Below, one piece after another: positions 46,030 through 56,459 of a DNA stretch of 64,000 bases (positions within the stretch are counted from its first letter, which is position 1; the number at the start of each line of letters is the position of its first letter). A model generated the notes under the pieces. That model did no database searches, was not told the DNA's origin, and saw only the letters and a list, made by a program, of their open reading frames with translations. Origin of the DNA: Halocafeteria seosinensis (lineage: Eukaryota; Sar; Bigyra; Bicosoecida); NCBI GenBank assembly GCA_001687465.1, contig LVLI01000256.1:22807-86806 (forward strand). The letters run 5' to 3'. Made by a program: the position numbers and the translations under genes.

Positions 46030-46877
46030 CTACTCTTTAAACATGGTTGTAGGTGGAAGGGTAGAGGAGTGATGATCTTCTGCACCCCCATTGTGTGGCT
46101 CCGTCAAGAAAACTTCGGACACACGTGACTGAAAATGGTTGTGAAAGCACGTGTCACCCATATCCAGGAATGGCTAATTTGCATTCGATGTACTCCAGGT
46201 TCCACCAACACAATTCTGTGGCAGAGACGCGCCCACAGTGGGTTCTTGTTGAATGATGAAGGTTTTCTTGTCCTGTAAAACACTGAATAGATGCGCCGAA
46301 TCGCGTCTAGTGCATGCACCAGGAGAGTACAGAAACGGGCGGTATTTACGATACTTGCCAATAGGTCGATTCTTACTCTGTCACGTGATCACACGTTTCT
46401 GGTCGCTAGCACCAAGACTAGGATAACGGAGAATCAGTAGTACGGTTTGCTTATACCGTACTGTACTGTACGCCGAGTCAATTCGACAATCTGAAGTATA
46501 TCCATACATCCGTATCCGGATATCGGTTTACGAGAAACTATGGCCTCTAAGGGTGAGTGAGTGAGTTAGGACTTGGCTTGAAGTTGCTGTATACAACCGG
46601 CGGTCAACCGCTTGCCTGAGTACAAGACGTCGTTGTCTCGATTCACCAGTCACTAACACAAGTTACCTGGATGTGTTGTTTATTTGGGATTGTTGGTCAT
46701 AGCTCATGTATTCGATAGGTAGGAAAGTGGTATTGAATAGCACAACACTCTGTTGAGGCGGTGGAACTTGATAGTAGGTAGTGTATATAGAGGCGGTATT
46801 ACGCCACCACGCGACATTGCGATGGTCACAGTTAGTAGGTAATCTTGTGCGTCAATTCTTCAGCAGGAAGGACCAAA
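46030..46877. other. Intergenic upstream of the EEP nuclease
   Basis: About 850 bp without a recognisable gene. Around 46441-46530 there are short palindromic pieces (ACCGTACTGTACTGTACG and CCGTATCCGGATATCGG). Confidence 0.35.
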
Positions 46878-48285
46878 ATGGAGTTTTCTATCATGCAATA
46901 CAATGCGCTGGCACAGCGCTTGGTATCGAGCAAAATTCTCCCTTACGTCAAACCGAGGTATGGAGATCCAGCCATGAATTCTAGGCGACATGGAGTACCT
47001 ATCTGAGGTTGCTGCTGCAGGCATGTTCTGAAGCTCAAACACAGGGCTGAGATGCTGAAAACAGAATTGAGTCGATGGAACACAGATATAATGTGCATCG
47101 TAGAGGCAGACTGCTTGGACCGCATCTACGGACCCTGGTTCCAAGAAAATGGGTGCGTCATTTGGATAGATGTCTGGAACGCTTCTGTCTTGGTTACTCC
47201 TCGGTGTACGCAGATACGATTTTTGCTACGCGACGCGACCGAATAAAACGGATTGCGCGTTAATAGCTTGGAAGAAGGACAAGTTCGAACTGGTCAGCGG
47301 GGCTTCACTATGTTTTGACGACTTAGCAGACGCGGTCCAACAGTATATGGAGAATGGCGGCGCCTCCCAATTCGACGGACAGCCGGAACATGAGGAGGAC
47401 AGTGTGCAAGCGCATTTCTGTAAAAATAATGTGGCTGCAATGGTAGCATTGAGGGGTAAGGGTGACGATTCTGACAAGGGTCTCATTGTGGGTAGCACTC
47501 ATCTATATTTCAATCCTGCCTTGGCCAACGTAAAATTGTCACAAGCTCAAATGTTGAAAGAAGCCCTGGGGTATTTTGGAAACAAGCACTCGTACCCGGT
47601 GGTGTTATGCTCGGATCTGAATTCCCAGCCCACGGGTGTTGCTTATTCCGTTTTAACGTTTCCCGCCAACCCCGTATATTCGACTTCTCATAAAGTTTCA
47701 GCCGGGTGGGCTCGCCCATTATATTTCTTTGAGGACGAGAATACTGCGTATCCTGTTAACGAGTTCAATCCATCCAACGAAGACCGACAGAATTGGTTGG
47801 AGCATCTTCAGCAGTTACTACATGTGGGAACTGAGAAATCGCTTCTTGTTAGCCGAGATACGGCTGAGTGTTGGAACCATAGGGTGTTCGACGCAATGAA
47901 AGAAGCTAGTTCGGTGCGCGAGGTACCTTGGTCATTTACAAGTGCTTACAAGTTCGCTGCCGAGAACAATAAGTGGTTAGACTCTCCTGAAGGCTACGGG
48001 TCGAATGTAGATTCTACAACGCAGGAACCAGAGGCAACTACGTGGACCGCTGACTTTAGTGGATGCATTGACTATATATTTTTCAGGCAAGCAAGCCAAT
48101 CTTCGTCTAGAGATGATCATTGCGAACACTATAGTCCGGTTTTGAAGTTGCTTGGCTGCCAACCACTGCCAACAAGGGACGAAGCATGTGCCGATGCGGA
48201 TTGTTTAGCACTTCCAAATGGTTCCCATCCTTCAGATCATTTGCCACTAGTAGCGAAATTTTCGCTGGAAAATAGTACAGAATAA
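46878..48285 (+). CDS. Endonuclease/exonuclease/phosphatase family protein (CCR4/Angel-like)
   Basis: Three exons: 46878-46957, 47021-47152, 47214-48285; 427 residues. The EEP fold is clear: N-terminal MQYNALAQRLV, DIMCIVEAD (metal-binding Glu), GYDFCYATR, then GSTHLYFNP, VVLCSDLNSQPTGVAYSVL (about residues 200-215), WTADFSGCIDYIFF and HPSDHLPLVAKF with the catalytic SDH at the C-terminus (about residue 411). These enzymes include the CCR4/nocturnin/Angel deadenylase and phosphodiesterase group. The metal-binding Glu, the Asp/Asn pair and the C-terminal His are all present, so it is probably active. No targeting peptide is obvious. Confidence 0.88.
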
Positions 48286-48641
48286 TACAAACACGAATGC
48301 CATCCCCTGGTACCTACTTCATTCATGAGCACGTTTAGCGTCGATGTCACCTACGTTGGAACTTGAAACATGTCCCTCCTTGACACACACACACACACAC
48401 TCCTTGAACTTGGAGGGCGCATCGCCCACAGACTCTCGCGTTCAAAATAGCCCCCTTCGAGGCAATTGATCGAAGTGGGATGTTTCACGATCTTGAAGTA
48501 GACAATGTACTATAGGTACCATCAAGTAGTATGCGAGTTAGTGCAACCGTGAATATGTATGAATACGGCAAAGACGAGAGCCTTTTGGAGGACCGTCTGA
48601 GGAACTAGGCATTTCGATGCAGAGCGTCTTTTTCCACCACC
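48286..48641. other. Intergenic with a short CA microsatellite
   Basis: 356 bp. A (CA)n tract of about nine units lies at about 48384-48400. No gene recognised. Confidence 0.4.
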
Positions 48642-51600
48642 ATGTCGGCTTTGTCAGGGGTAGATTGGGGGATTGTAGGAGCTTGCACACTCCTGGTGGT
48701 GGTGCTCTTTGTGTTATTGCTCCGGTGGCAATGCTTGTTAGGATGGTGTTGTGACCCGAAGACAAGGCATTTATGGAATCAGCAGAGGAGATTAGATAAA
48801 ATCCTTAAGACGACCAATTCGGCCGCCGCAGAATGCGTCGAAAAGGGAGCGAGTTATGCAAACCTATTGACGGAACTGTTTGAACCGGCCCCACCGGCAG
48901 CGGTCGAAGCGCTCCAAAGTGCGGTTCCTACGCGTGCTGTAGACGAAGGGATGTCGTGGGCTGAGCAGCCCTATCCACCATTGCGTACAGTACCACTCGG
49001 TGGAGACATCAGCGCCTTACCGCCCTGTAGACGGATACACCCAGAGCATATTCGTCGTGTTTCTCGGTATGCCATTGATACGGATGATGGCAGATTATTT
49101 GTGGTGGTGAAGCGACGAACTGTGGCTCTCACTCTGAAACGTGAGGGGTTAGTCACTACTACAGGTGAAGTGGTCGACTCGTCGGAAGCGCAAGGTATCA
49201 ACAGACTCGTGAGTCTTCTGCAAGATGAAAGTAGTGGGAGCATGTCAGATGTTAAGCATGACGAGGGTGTTAGAAACTCACGCAGCTCTAGCACAGGAAC
49301 GCACGGGGAAGATTTGGAGGTATTGAGTCTTCGCAGTAAAGGATATAAAACCAGAATGCGTTTATGGAAAGCGGTGCTTTCTGTAGGTTCTCATGGCCGG
49401 CGTAAAACGTCCACTTCGTCGCGGGCCTCTGAAAAGAGTGGTTACCAAAATGCTGTTTGGGATAAGTTCCCGGCGCTGCAAGCCGATATTGAGAGGTGTG
49501 GGGCTTACAGCTCCGGCGAGAAAAAGGACGCGTTATCGGATTTGTTGAGTCTATTTTTGTGGGAAAATCCTCAGTACACATATTGGCAGAATTTAGCTAC
49601 TATCGCTGCCGTAGTGTTACAAGTATGCAATGATGAAGTTGAAGATGCAATAGACATCTTGCAGGCCATTGCAGCTTCGCATCTTCGAGGCCATTTATTT
49701 TCCGGAGGACTGCATTACATCGCTGAAGCACGCTTAATGCAAGCTGTCAATCACACATTGGCATTTTGGGACCCTTTACTTGCCACACATTTGGGCCGTC
49801 TCGGACTGGAAACGAGCCTGTATGCCAATCGATGGATGACGTTATTGTGGACTGACGTGCTTCCACCGTCTCAATGCATGATTCTATGGGACTTATTATT
49901 CTCAACAGATGCGCGGCTATCATGTTTCGTCGCTGTAGCGCTTTTGATGCATTACCGTCAAGCATTATTTCAATGCGGCCCCAATGAAGGCTTAGTGGTT
50001 GTGTCGAAGCTACGGGTGGATGGGATTGAGTCAAATTGGAGTAGTATCGTCCGGCATGCCTTATGGCTTTGGGCCAATTCGCCATCAACCTTGGGAGAAA
50101 CCGAGTGTGGTCCTTTGGACGAAGTGCATCTTTTACCTTCTTGGACCCCACAACGTTATGTTAGCCTTTCTCGGAGTGCTATGGACTATTCGCTTATTTT
50201 GGGGATGCTTCGCGAAAATTCGCGGCTCCTTGAGCCTGCAACAGAGCCGTTACATGATCAAGATGGGTCTATGAATGGATCGCAGATTCATGTAAACAAT
50301 GCTTCAGGTGGACTAAGAAGTCTACCAACAAAAAAGGGCAATCTGATTCGCAGTTGGGCGCATCGTCCATTAGCAGCGTATCAAGGAGCGAGAGACGTAG
50401 AGGCTGCGGCTAGTGTCCCTGCTAATCGAACGCTCTCGCCTATATTCCACGGAAGCTCTCCGACTCGTACTGGCATCGAGCTCCCCTCCCATTCCCTAAA
50501 CGACTCCTACTCTTGGTTCTCCCCAACGTCTCACACGGAGAAGAAGCGTAAAAAACTTCAAAATTATGTGGAGGCTACAGCAAGAAGCTTTGACTTACAT
50601 CACACCCATACCGTGCGGTTAGGGTTGACTCTCCCGGCTCTTGTGTATTCGTGCACAAGTTTTGGGGCACGATTACTGAAAGATGCTGAACGTCGTTTGC
50701 AAGTGAGTGATCCTCTCAGTCTGCTGGAGACGCTCCCTGTTGTTACAATGGACGGTAGCACTCCGCGTGCTTCTTTACGGGACAGTAGCCAGCTGATTCT
50801 CGACATTTACTCCTCTTCAGTTACGGATTCTGCAAATGTTTTATTAAGAGGTTCTGACGATCACCATTATAATGTCTTCCTGGATACCTCAATAGCATCG
50901 CTGGTGATGAACACATCGCCGGCCCAACAATTGAAGAAACCATTGCACTATACCGCGGTGACATCGTTAGCCAACGCATTGACTGTGTACGATCTGCGCA
51001 TCAAGAGCATCGTCCCTGTCATAGAATGGCAGTGGATAGTGGCCTCTTTCGGTGGCAACTTAGATTACGTTACAATAGTAAAGCCTCGTACTCTGAACTC
51101 TTCCAGAGGAGCCAATGAGCATCAGCACGTTACAGTGGAGACATTGTTGCTTCCTCAAGATGTCGTGCAACAAGCTGAAGAGCAAGTACAGATGGATATT
51201 TCCGAGCGAACTGGTATGCGGATGGGCTCATCTACAAAACAGAGCGAGAAGCGGAATTTCAAATGGGCCTCTTGTCATGCGCAGCACCTTTCAGACATGG
51301 AAGTGGAGTTGCAGGAATCTTATGTTAACGACCCCACAAATTCACCGACAACCGCCCTTGCTCCTAAGCTCGATACCATGACCAATACATTGTGTGCGTC
51401 TGTAACTATTGATAATGAATACAGATATATGCTAGAACTTGCCCAAGAGGAGGGGACACAGAGCAAGCTAGCTAGTGATGCAAACCAATCCTTGGAAGTA
51501 AGTGGGGGAAACATCGAAGCAACCCCAGAACTGATCATAACAGACGACATTGAGGAAAACCTACTTGAGTCGGGAAGCAAGACTACTGTAGATGATATGT

Positions 51601-51848
51601 CAGCCGTAGAGGTTTCGGCCAATACGGGTTACTACAATCCGTGGTCGATAGAAGAGCTTTGGATCAGAGAGACACATCCCAATTTATGGAAACGAAAAGA
51701 CACACTGTGCCTCCTGCTTTCTGGCGATTTATCCTTAATTAAGAGCGGTCGGGATATGCTTGTTCGTGCGGGGTTCAGCTCAGTTGCTGCCTTGTCATTC
51801 AGTGAAATGGTCAAGGTGTCGCCGGCATCCACTTCCGTTCCAGGTTAG
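48642..51848 (+). CDS. TBCK-like TBC-domain protein with N-terminal membrane anchor
   Basis: Single exon, 1068 residues. The N-terminus has one strong membrane helix (VGACTLLVVVLFVLLLRW, about residues 13-30). The TBC (Rab-GAP) domain lies at about residues 268-450: FPALQADIERCGAY (Arg finger), NPQYTYWQNLATI (Gln finger), LATHLGRLGLETSLYANRWM, and SQCMILWDLLF. Residue choice is closest to TBCK among TBC proteins, and both catalytic fingers are kept. A long unassigned middle (Ser-rich, about 560-900) follows. The C-terminus (TLCLLLSGDLSLIKSGRDML then VRAGFSSVAALSFSEM) looks like the end of a rhodanese-like domain, which TBCK also has. No kinase domain is present, unlike animal TBCK. It converges on the next gene with a 4-bp overlap of the coding ends. 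Confidence 0.75.
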   Translation: MSALSGVDWGIVGACTLLVVVLFVLLLRWQCLLGWCCDPKTRHLWNQQRRLDKILKTTNSAAAECVEKGASYANLLTELFEPAPPAAVEALQSAVPTRAVDEGMSWAEQPYPPLRTVPLGGDISALPPCRRIHPEHIRRVSRYAIDTDDGRLFVVVKRRTVALTLKREGLVTTTGEVVDSSEAQGINRLVSLLQDESSGSMSDVKHDEGVRNSRSSSTGTHGEDLEVLSLRSKGYKTRMRLWKAVLSVGSHGRRKTSTSSRASEKSGYQNAVWDKFPALQADIERCGAYSSGEKKDALSDLLSLFLWENPQYTYWQNLATIAAVVLQVCNDEVEDAIDILQAIAASHLRGHLFSGGLHYIAEARLMQAVNHTLAFWDPLLATHLGRLGLETSLYANRWMTLLWTDVLPPSQCMILWDLLFSTDARLSCFVAVALLMHYRQALFQCGPNEGLVVVSKLRVDGIESNWSSIVRHALWLWANSPSTLGETECGPLDEVHLLPSWTPQRYVSLSRSAMDYSLILGMLRENSRLLEPATEPLHDQDGSMNGSQIHVNNASGGLRSLPTKKGNLIRSWAHRPLAAYQGARDVEAAASVPANRTLSPIFHGSSPTRTGIELPSHSLNDSYSWFSPTSHTEKKRKKLQNYVEATARSFDLHHTHTVRLGLTLPALVYSCTSFGARLLKDAERRLQVSDPLSLLETLPVVTMDGSTPRASLRDSSQLILDIYSSSVTDSANVLLRGSDDHHYNVFLDTSIASLVMNTSPAQQLKKPLHYTAVTSLANALTVYDLRIKSIVPVIEWQWIVASFGGNLDYVTIVKPRTLNSSRGANEHQHVTVETLLLPQDVVQQAEEQVQMDISERTGMRMGSSTKQSEKRNFKWASCHAQHLSDMEVELQESYVNDPTNSPTTALAPKLDTMTNTLCASVTIDNEYRYMLELAQEEGTQSKLASDANQSLEVSGGNIEATPELIITDDIEENLLESGSKTTVDDMSAVEVSANTGYYNPWSIEELWIRETHPNLWKRKDTLCLLLSGDLSLIKSGRDMLVRAGFSSVAALSFSEMVKVSPASTSVPG

Positions 51849-52825
51849 TTAGCTACAATTTGATGCAGCTCATCATTTGAGCGCTTTCGTGCTCTTGACG
51901 TATTAGGCGTCATATTGGAAGGCATGGATTCAAGCATCTTTTGCGTTTCTCGCTTCGCGGCATCTGCCAATGACTGTGCTTCACTTCGATTCATGCCATT
52001 GAACACGTCCGTTCGTCCTGTAGCTGCGAGACGCTGTCCACTGCGTTTCCACAGGTCGTATCGGCATACCTGTGACACGCTGCCAAAGTTCCAACTGTAG
52101 GCAAGCTGGCCAATCCAGTCGAGGCCGCTTTTCATCTCTCCTGGGTTTTGCTCTTTCAAGGAAACCAATTCTTGTTCCATAAAGCGGCAGATTGCCGATA
52201 AAGTTGTAGACTTGGAAAATTCACCAGGTCCCCAGCATAGATATAGTTTCGACGGTAACAGTGTCGGAATCCCTAGTGTTTTTCGCGCGTCACCCAAAGC
52301 TGAAGAAATGATAGAGTCCAGGACATCTTCTTGCGCTTCTTGGAAATAGTCTTTGGGGACGACATGCCATTTGAGAATCGATTGAGTGTATTTGTCAGTC
52401 ACCAGGACTAAGGCCTGACTCCCCGGTGAATCCGCAACTGCATGAGGCACCTCTGAAACCCCCACGATCCAAACTTGATTTGCATACGAGGGGATGAAGT
52501 TTTCGCCTTCCTCATTGCTGTTAAACTCAAACCGGCTGGTTCGATTACGCTGAGCCGTCCTTTCTTCCTCTGGAGAATGATTGACACCGCTGTCACTCAC
52601 CGCTGAATTCGGTGTCGGGGTAGTAGTCGCTGGTGGATCGCTTTCTGTAGGTGGTAAGCTGGAACCAGTGATTTGGCGATTTAAGCTCGTGTTTGAGCAG
52701 TGGCAGTTATTCATCATACCGTCCATCGTGATCAAATTATACCCGAATTCTTGTTGCTTGCGGCGCGTTGCGTTGATTTCAAGCAGGCACTCCACAGCGT
52801 GGCTGCAGTCCTCTCCCTTATTCAT
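51845..52825 (-). CDS. Uncharacterised 326-aa protein
   Basis: Single exon, 326 residues. The N-terminal 110 residues are Ser/Thr/Pro-rich and probably disordered; the rest looks like a compact fold with alternating strands and helices (VWIVGVSEVPHAVADSP, ALVLVTDKYTQSILKWHVVP, ILDSIISSALGD-type helix, YLCWGPGEFSK) and a charged C-terminus. I do not recognise the family. Its stop codon overlaps the end of the TBCK-like gene by 4 bp. The two coding ends read in opposite directions, so the overlap is convergent. Confidence 0.6.
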   Translation of the reverse strand: MNKGEDCSHAVECLLEINATRRKQQEFGYNLITMDGMMNNCHCSNTSLNRQITGSSLPPTESDPPATTTPTPNSAVSDSGVNHSPEEERTAQRNRTSRFEFNSNEEGENFIPSYANQVWIVGVSEVPHAVADSPGSQALVLVTDKYTQSILKWHVVPKDYFQEAQEDVLDSIISSALGDARKTLGIPTLLPSKLYLCWGPGEFSKSTTLSAICRFMEQELVSLKEQNPGEMKSGLDWIGQLAYSWNFGSVSQVCRYDLWKRSGQRLAATGRTDVFNGMNRSEAQSLADAAKRETQKMLESMPSNMTPNTSRARKRSNDELHQIVAN

Positions 52826-53445
52826 TCATCCACTTGTGTCCACAAGTACATATGTACCCGTTTTTGGTAGCTACAAGGTGCAATTGTAGCTGTAATAGAC
52901 CATATATAAATCCTCAAATATGCAAAGGATTCTTCTTTTTTTGAAAAGAATTTCGCCACTATTCTTGTTTTCTTTCTACTGTATACAAGGTCCGTCGATT
53001 CCCAGATGTCTCTATATTATACCATACAAAATTCTTTCACCTTTCATATACAACGGTATATGTATGGCATCCGCCGAGGGCACAACACATACAACCCATT
53101 AATATCTAAACCCGCCCATAGGCGGTTAATCAGAACATCAGAGGTAAGCCATGCCGTCTCCCCCTTGAGCTCCCCTTCGCGAAGTTCCTTCACAAACATC
53201 CAATTGGCCTTGAATTGTGAAGGATGGTGACTCCGAGTCAGCAAAACCGCTTGAGGGGAATTGCACGTGGAAAAGCGCACAGCCCTCGGATCTGCTTAAC
53301 AAGCCCTGGTATAATGTGCTTATCTCCATGTCTGAAGGCATAGCTCCCGCTCGCAACTACCATCTCACCTAGTACAATTCCACAATTCCGAAGTACTGTG
53401 GCTGTCAGTAGTTGTACAACTGTACTGTAGGTTGAACAACCGTAT
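52826..53445. other. Intergenic
   Basis: About 620 bp with AT-rich stretches; no gene recognised. Confidence 0.3.
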
Positions 53446-53868
53446 TTAAAACACTCCAGGTGAGATGTAGCAAAAACTTAACATATCAAGCAAACAGTAC
53501 GTAGCAAATGAAGCTACTAAAATTGTAGATGGCGGTTCCGCTCGGCGTTCAGGAAGTTCAAGGTGAACGACGGAACACGAACGGTAGACGTTGCTTTCTC
53601 TACCATCCTCTAAGACTTTCACCTTTGTTTCCTCATACTTGGAGCACTCATGTTGGCATTTCGAGTTGCTGCATGTTACCATTGTGCTCTTTGAGATGGA
53701 TCTAGGAGTCTCCTCCGAGTCGGTTCTTGAAGTCACCATGGTAATGACTTCGCCCTTATTGCCACAGTTATACCAGCTAGATGAGAAACAAAGGGTAGCA
53801 AAACGAATATGGTACCAACCCTCGCTACGATTCAATACTTTGCTTCTGGAAGTTCTGGTACCGCGCAA
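53446..53868 (-). CDS. Possible membrane protein, partial model
   Basis: A 140-residue frame starts at a good splice acceptor (TTTTTACTTCAG) and ends at a TAA. The sequence has aromatic residues near the N-terminus (EGWYHIRFATLCFSSSWYN), four cysteines in the middle (CSNSKCQHECSK) and a hydrophobic C-terminal helix (ILVASFATYCLLDMLSFCY). Upstream coding exon(s) are not identified; an ATG at 53974 with a weak donor is one candidate. It would be divergent from UBA3. Function unknown. Confidence 0.35.
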   Translation of the reverse strand: MRGTRTSRSKVLNRSEGWYHIRFATLCFSSSWYNCGNKGEVITMVTSRTDSEETPRSISKSTMVTCSNSKCQHECSKYEETKVKVLEDGRESNVYRSCSVVHLELPERRAEPPSTILVASFATYCLLDMLSFCYISPGVF

Positions 53869-54054
53869 CTGAAGTAAAAAATGAGAGGAACTTGTCAAGT
53901 TGAAAAGTCAATCCAGCTTCACAAAGTTTGGGATACAGTATTCATTTGACTTCCTTGTCCCTCTTCCTCCCCATGAGTTGCTGAGCAGTGTTTTTTCTAA
54001 TCCAACATAGACAGACATTCATCGCAGTCTGGGGACATTTATTGGAACTGTACG

Positions 54055-56162
54055 ATGAGCACGGAGACTTCTCCCTGCAAACGACAGAAAACGGAGGCTT
54101 TTGGGATCCCTAATAACAAGTATTCTACCCATACGATAAAGTCCGTGTACAACCACACGAACAACCATACTCATAGTGCAAATAAGAACGGGAAGGATAC
54201 GGATATGGAAGAAGTTCCTTTGAAAGAGCGATTTGAATCCGTGCGCTCCCTCCTCAAGAACCGTACATCGTTCGGAAATGAGACTGGAAGCCTTCCCATG
54301 GCTCCTTTCGAAGCCGGAGAGAAAGTATGTGCTGAGGATAAAGTTATATGATGTGCGGCTTATCTCTATAGACCGAGGGAATGGGAAATTAAACCGCAGG
54401 GATGGGAAAATGTGCGTCGAGCACGAGTCTTAGTCATTGGAGCTGGAGGGCTAGGATGCGAGGTATGCCTATTTTGACTGGATTTAAAAAAAAACTGCAA
54501 AAAAACTTGGGTTTCTGTCTGACCTCTGTGATTATTTCTCGGCAGATGCTGAAGGATCTAGCGCTCTCCGGGTTTCACGACATCCATGTGATTGATTTGG
54601 ATTCCATTGACTTGACCAACTTGAACCGACAATTCTTGTTTAGGTATGTAGACCGCGTTAACACAGCTATGAGGACTACGGTGAAGATATACGTATTTCT
54701 ACAGAATGAAGGATGTGGGGAAACCTAAAGCCGAAGTCGCCGCGCGATTTGTGGAGAAAAGGGTCCCTGACGTCTCGGTGAAGGCACATGTCGGGAAAAT
54801 TCAGGACAAGGGAACGGAATGGTACCGCCAATTCGACATTATCATATCCGGTCTTGATAATATAGAAGCTAGAAGGTGGATTAACGCCGCACTATGTAGC
54901 TTTGTTGAAGTATGTTTGAGATGAACCCTGCGTGATTTGTTATTACTTATTGCGAGCACGTTGTTTCCAGACTGATGAAGAAGGAGATATTGCTGGCCCG
55001 GAAGGAATGCACAATCGTATACTAAATCCTCAACGAGAATCAGAAAAGGACGATAACGGGGAGGAAATTGCGCGCAATATGTTTATTCCCCTCATTGATG
55101 GTGGAACAGAGGGTTTCAAAGGACAGTGCCGGGTGATCTTCCCATGTGCGACGCCCTGTTTCGAATGCACCATAGATATGTTCCCGCCGCAAACTACCTA
55201 CGCTATGTGCACCATTGCCGAGACCCCCAGGAGACCGGAGCATTGCATTGCCTACGCCATGATGGTAGAATGGAATAAATACTTTCCAAGTAAGGATAAT
55301 TAATGTGCTGAATCTCAAGCGGTCCGGTCTAACGGGTTAAGAAACATGCCGTTCAGCAAAGAAACTGGATTCGGACTCTCCTGATGATATGAATTGGATA
55401 TATGAGAAGGCTCTGGAGCGGGCGAAATCGTTTGGTATATCAGGCCTCACTTATATGGGGACTTTGGTACGTAATTGTGCCCAGTCGCGACTGTGATTTG
55501 ACTCACACGGTTGGTTTTTTTGCGTTTTTCCAGGGTGTCGTAAAGAATATTATACCCGCTGTTGCTAGCACAAATGCTATGATTGCTGCCAGCTGTGTAA
55601 ATGAGGCGTTTAAGTTAATAACTCTAGCTTCACAGTCGTTGAATAACTATTTTCTATTTGTTGGAGATGCTCAAAATGGCGTCTTTGGAAACTGTGAAAC
55701 ACTCGATAGAAAGGAAGCAGGAGCTTGCTTGGCCTGCCGGCAGCCACGCAAAACAGTCCAGGTTTCCAAGGTAAAGACACTGGGAGATATTATCGAAGAA
55801 GACCTTCGGGGAGATTCGCAACTGTAAGTCGAGTCGAAGAAACCTTGATAATTTTCTCTGACACAATCAGTTGACGTTGCTATTGCACTTTCAGACAACT
55901 CAAAGACCCTTCGATCATGAAGGCGGGTAAGGCCCTATATAGTCCGAGGCCACCAGCTGCCAAAGAACAAACAAAGTGCGTAGTCTCGTTGAATTCATTT
56001 TTGCTGCTGTATACATAGTAATGGGAAGAGCTTATCGAATGCAGGCCGAATTTAGAGAAACGGATTGGTGAACTCGTAGAAGATGGCGAAGTTTTCGTTG
56101 TGACTGATGCAATATTCCCCGCAGGAGTGAGTCTTACACTCACGTTCCATCTACAAGATTAA
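54055..56162 (+). CDS. UBA3: NEDD8-activating enzyme E1 catalytic subunit
   Basis: Nine exons: 54055-54324, 54400-54462, 54546-54643, 54705-54909, 54971-55289, 55357-55466, 55534-55823, 55895-55975, 56045-56162; 517 residues. UBA3 with APPBP1/NAE1 activates NEDD8 through adenylation and a thioester. Motifs: the ATP-binding [45 protein letters not shown], zinc-binding CFECTID and CLACRQP, and the catalytic region [10 protein letters not shown] (Cys about residue 292). The C-terminus ends in a ubiquitin-like E2-binding domain ([19 protein letters not shown]). I read through the GTGAGT at 56127 as coding, because this ending matches the family better than splicing to the next AG, which would add only four residues. 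The N-terminal 70 residues are extra and low-complexity. Confidence 0.92.
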
Positions 56163-56459
56163 TTTGTGCTAATTCTCATACTCTGTATTCCAATCTAACT
56201 GTTCTTTTTCTCGAGTTCTAGATCATGAAAAAATAAACACTCAAGGCGAACCTTTCTTTGTGAAGCTCACTGAGAAGCGGAGATGCGGCAAACTCTTGCC
56301 TCAAGGAGCCATAATTGGTATTTTCAGTGTATTGGTCGACCGATGCACCTCAATAAGTGGTACAGCAGAAGGAGCTGAACACGATCGCCTGCTTGGGTCC
56401 TGTTTGTAGACCGTCATTTACACGTATTCTTGTCGTTTAACCTTACCCCAGGATCAGCA

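Noticed and set aside
48384-48402. (CA)n tract as a functional element
   Set aside because: An ordinary short microsatellite with no other signal.
56045-56236. Splicing UBA3 at GTGAGT (56127) to AG at 56221, ending IMKK
   Set aside because: The read-through ending (VSLTLTF) resembles the UBA3 ubiquitin-like domain; the spliced ending does not.
56222-56410. Coding-like frame after the UBA3 stop (INTQGEPFFVKLTEKRRCGK)
   Set aside because: It is out of phase with UBA3 exons, has no ATG or clean splice link, and UBA3 already has a family-like C-terminus ending at 56162.
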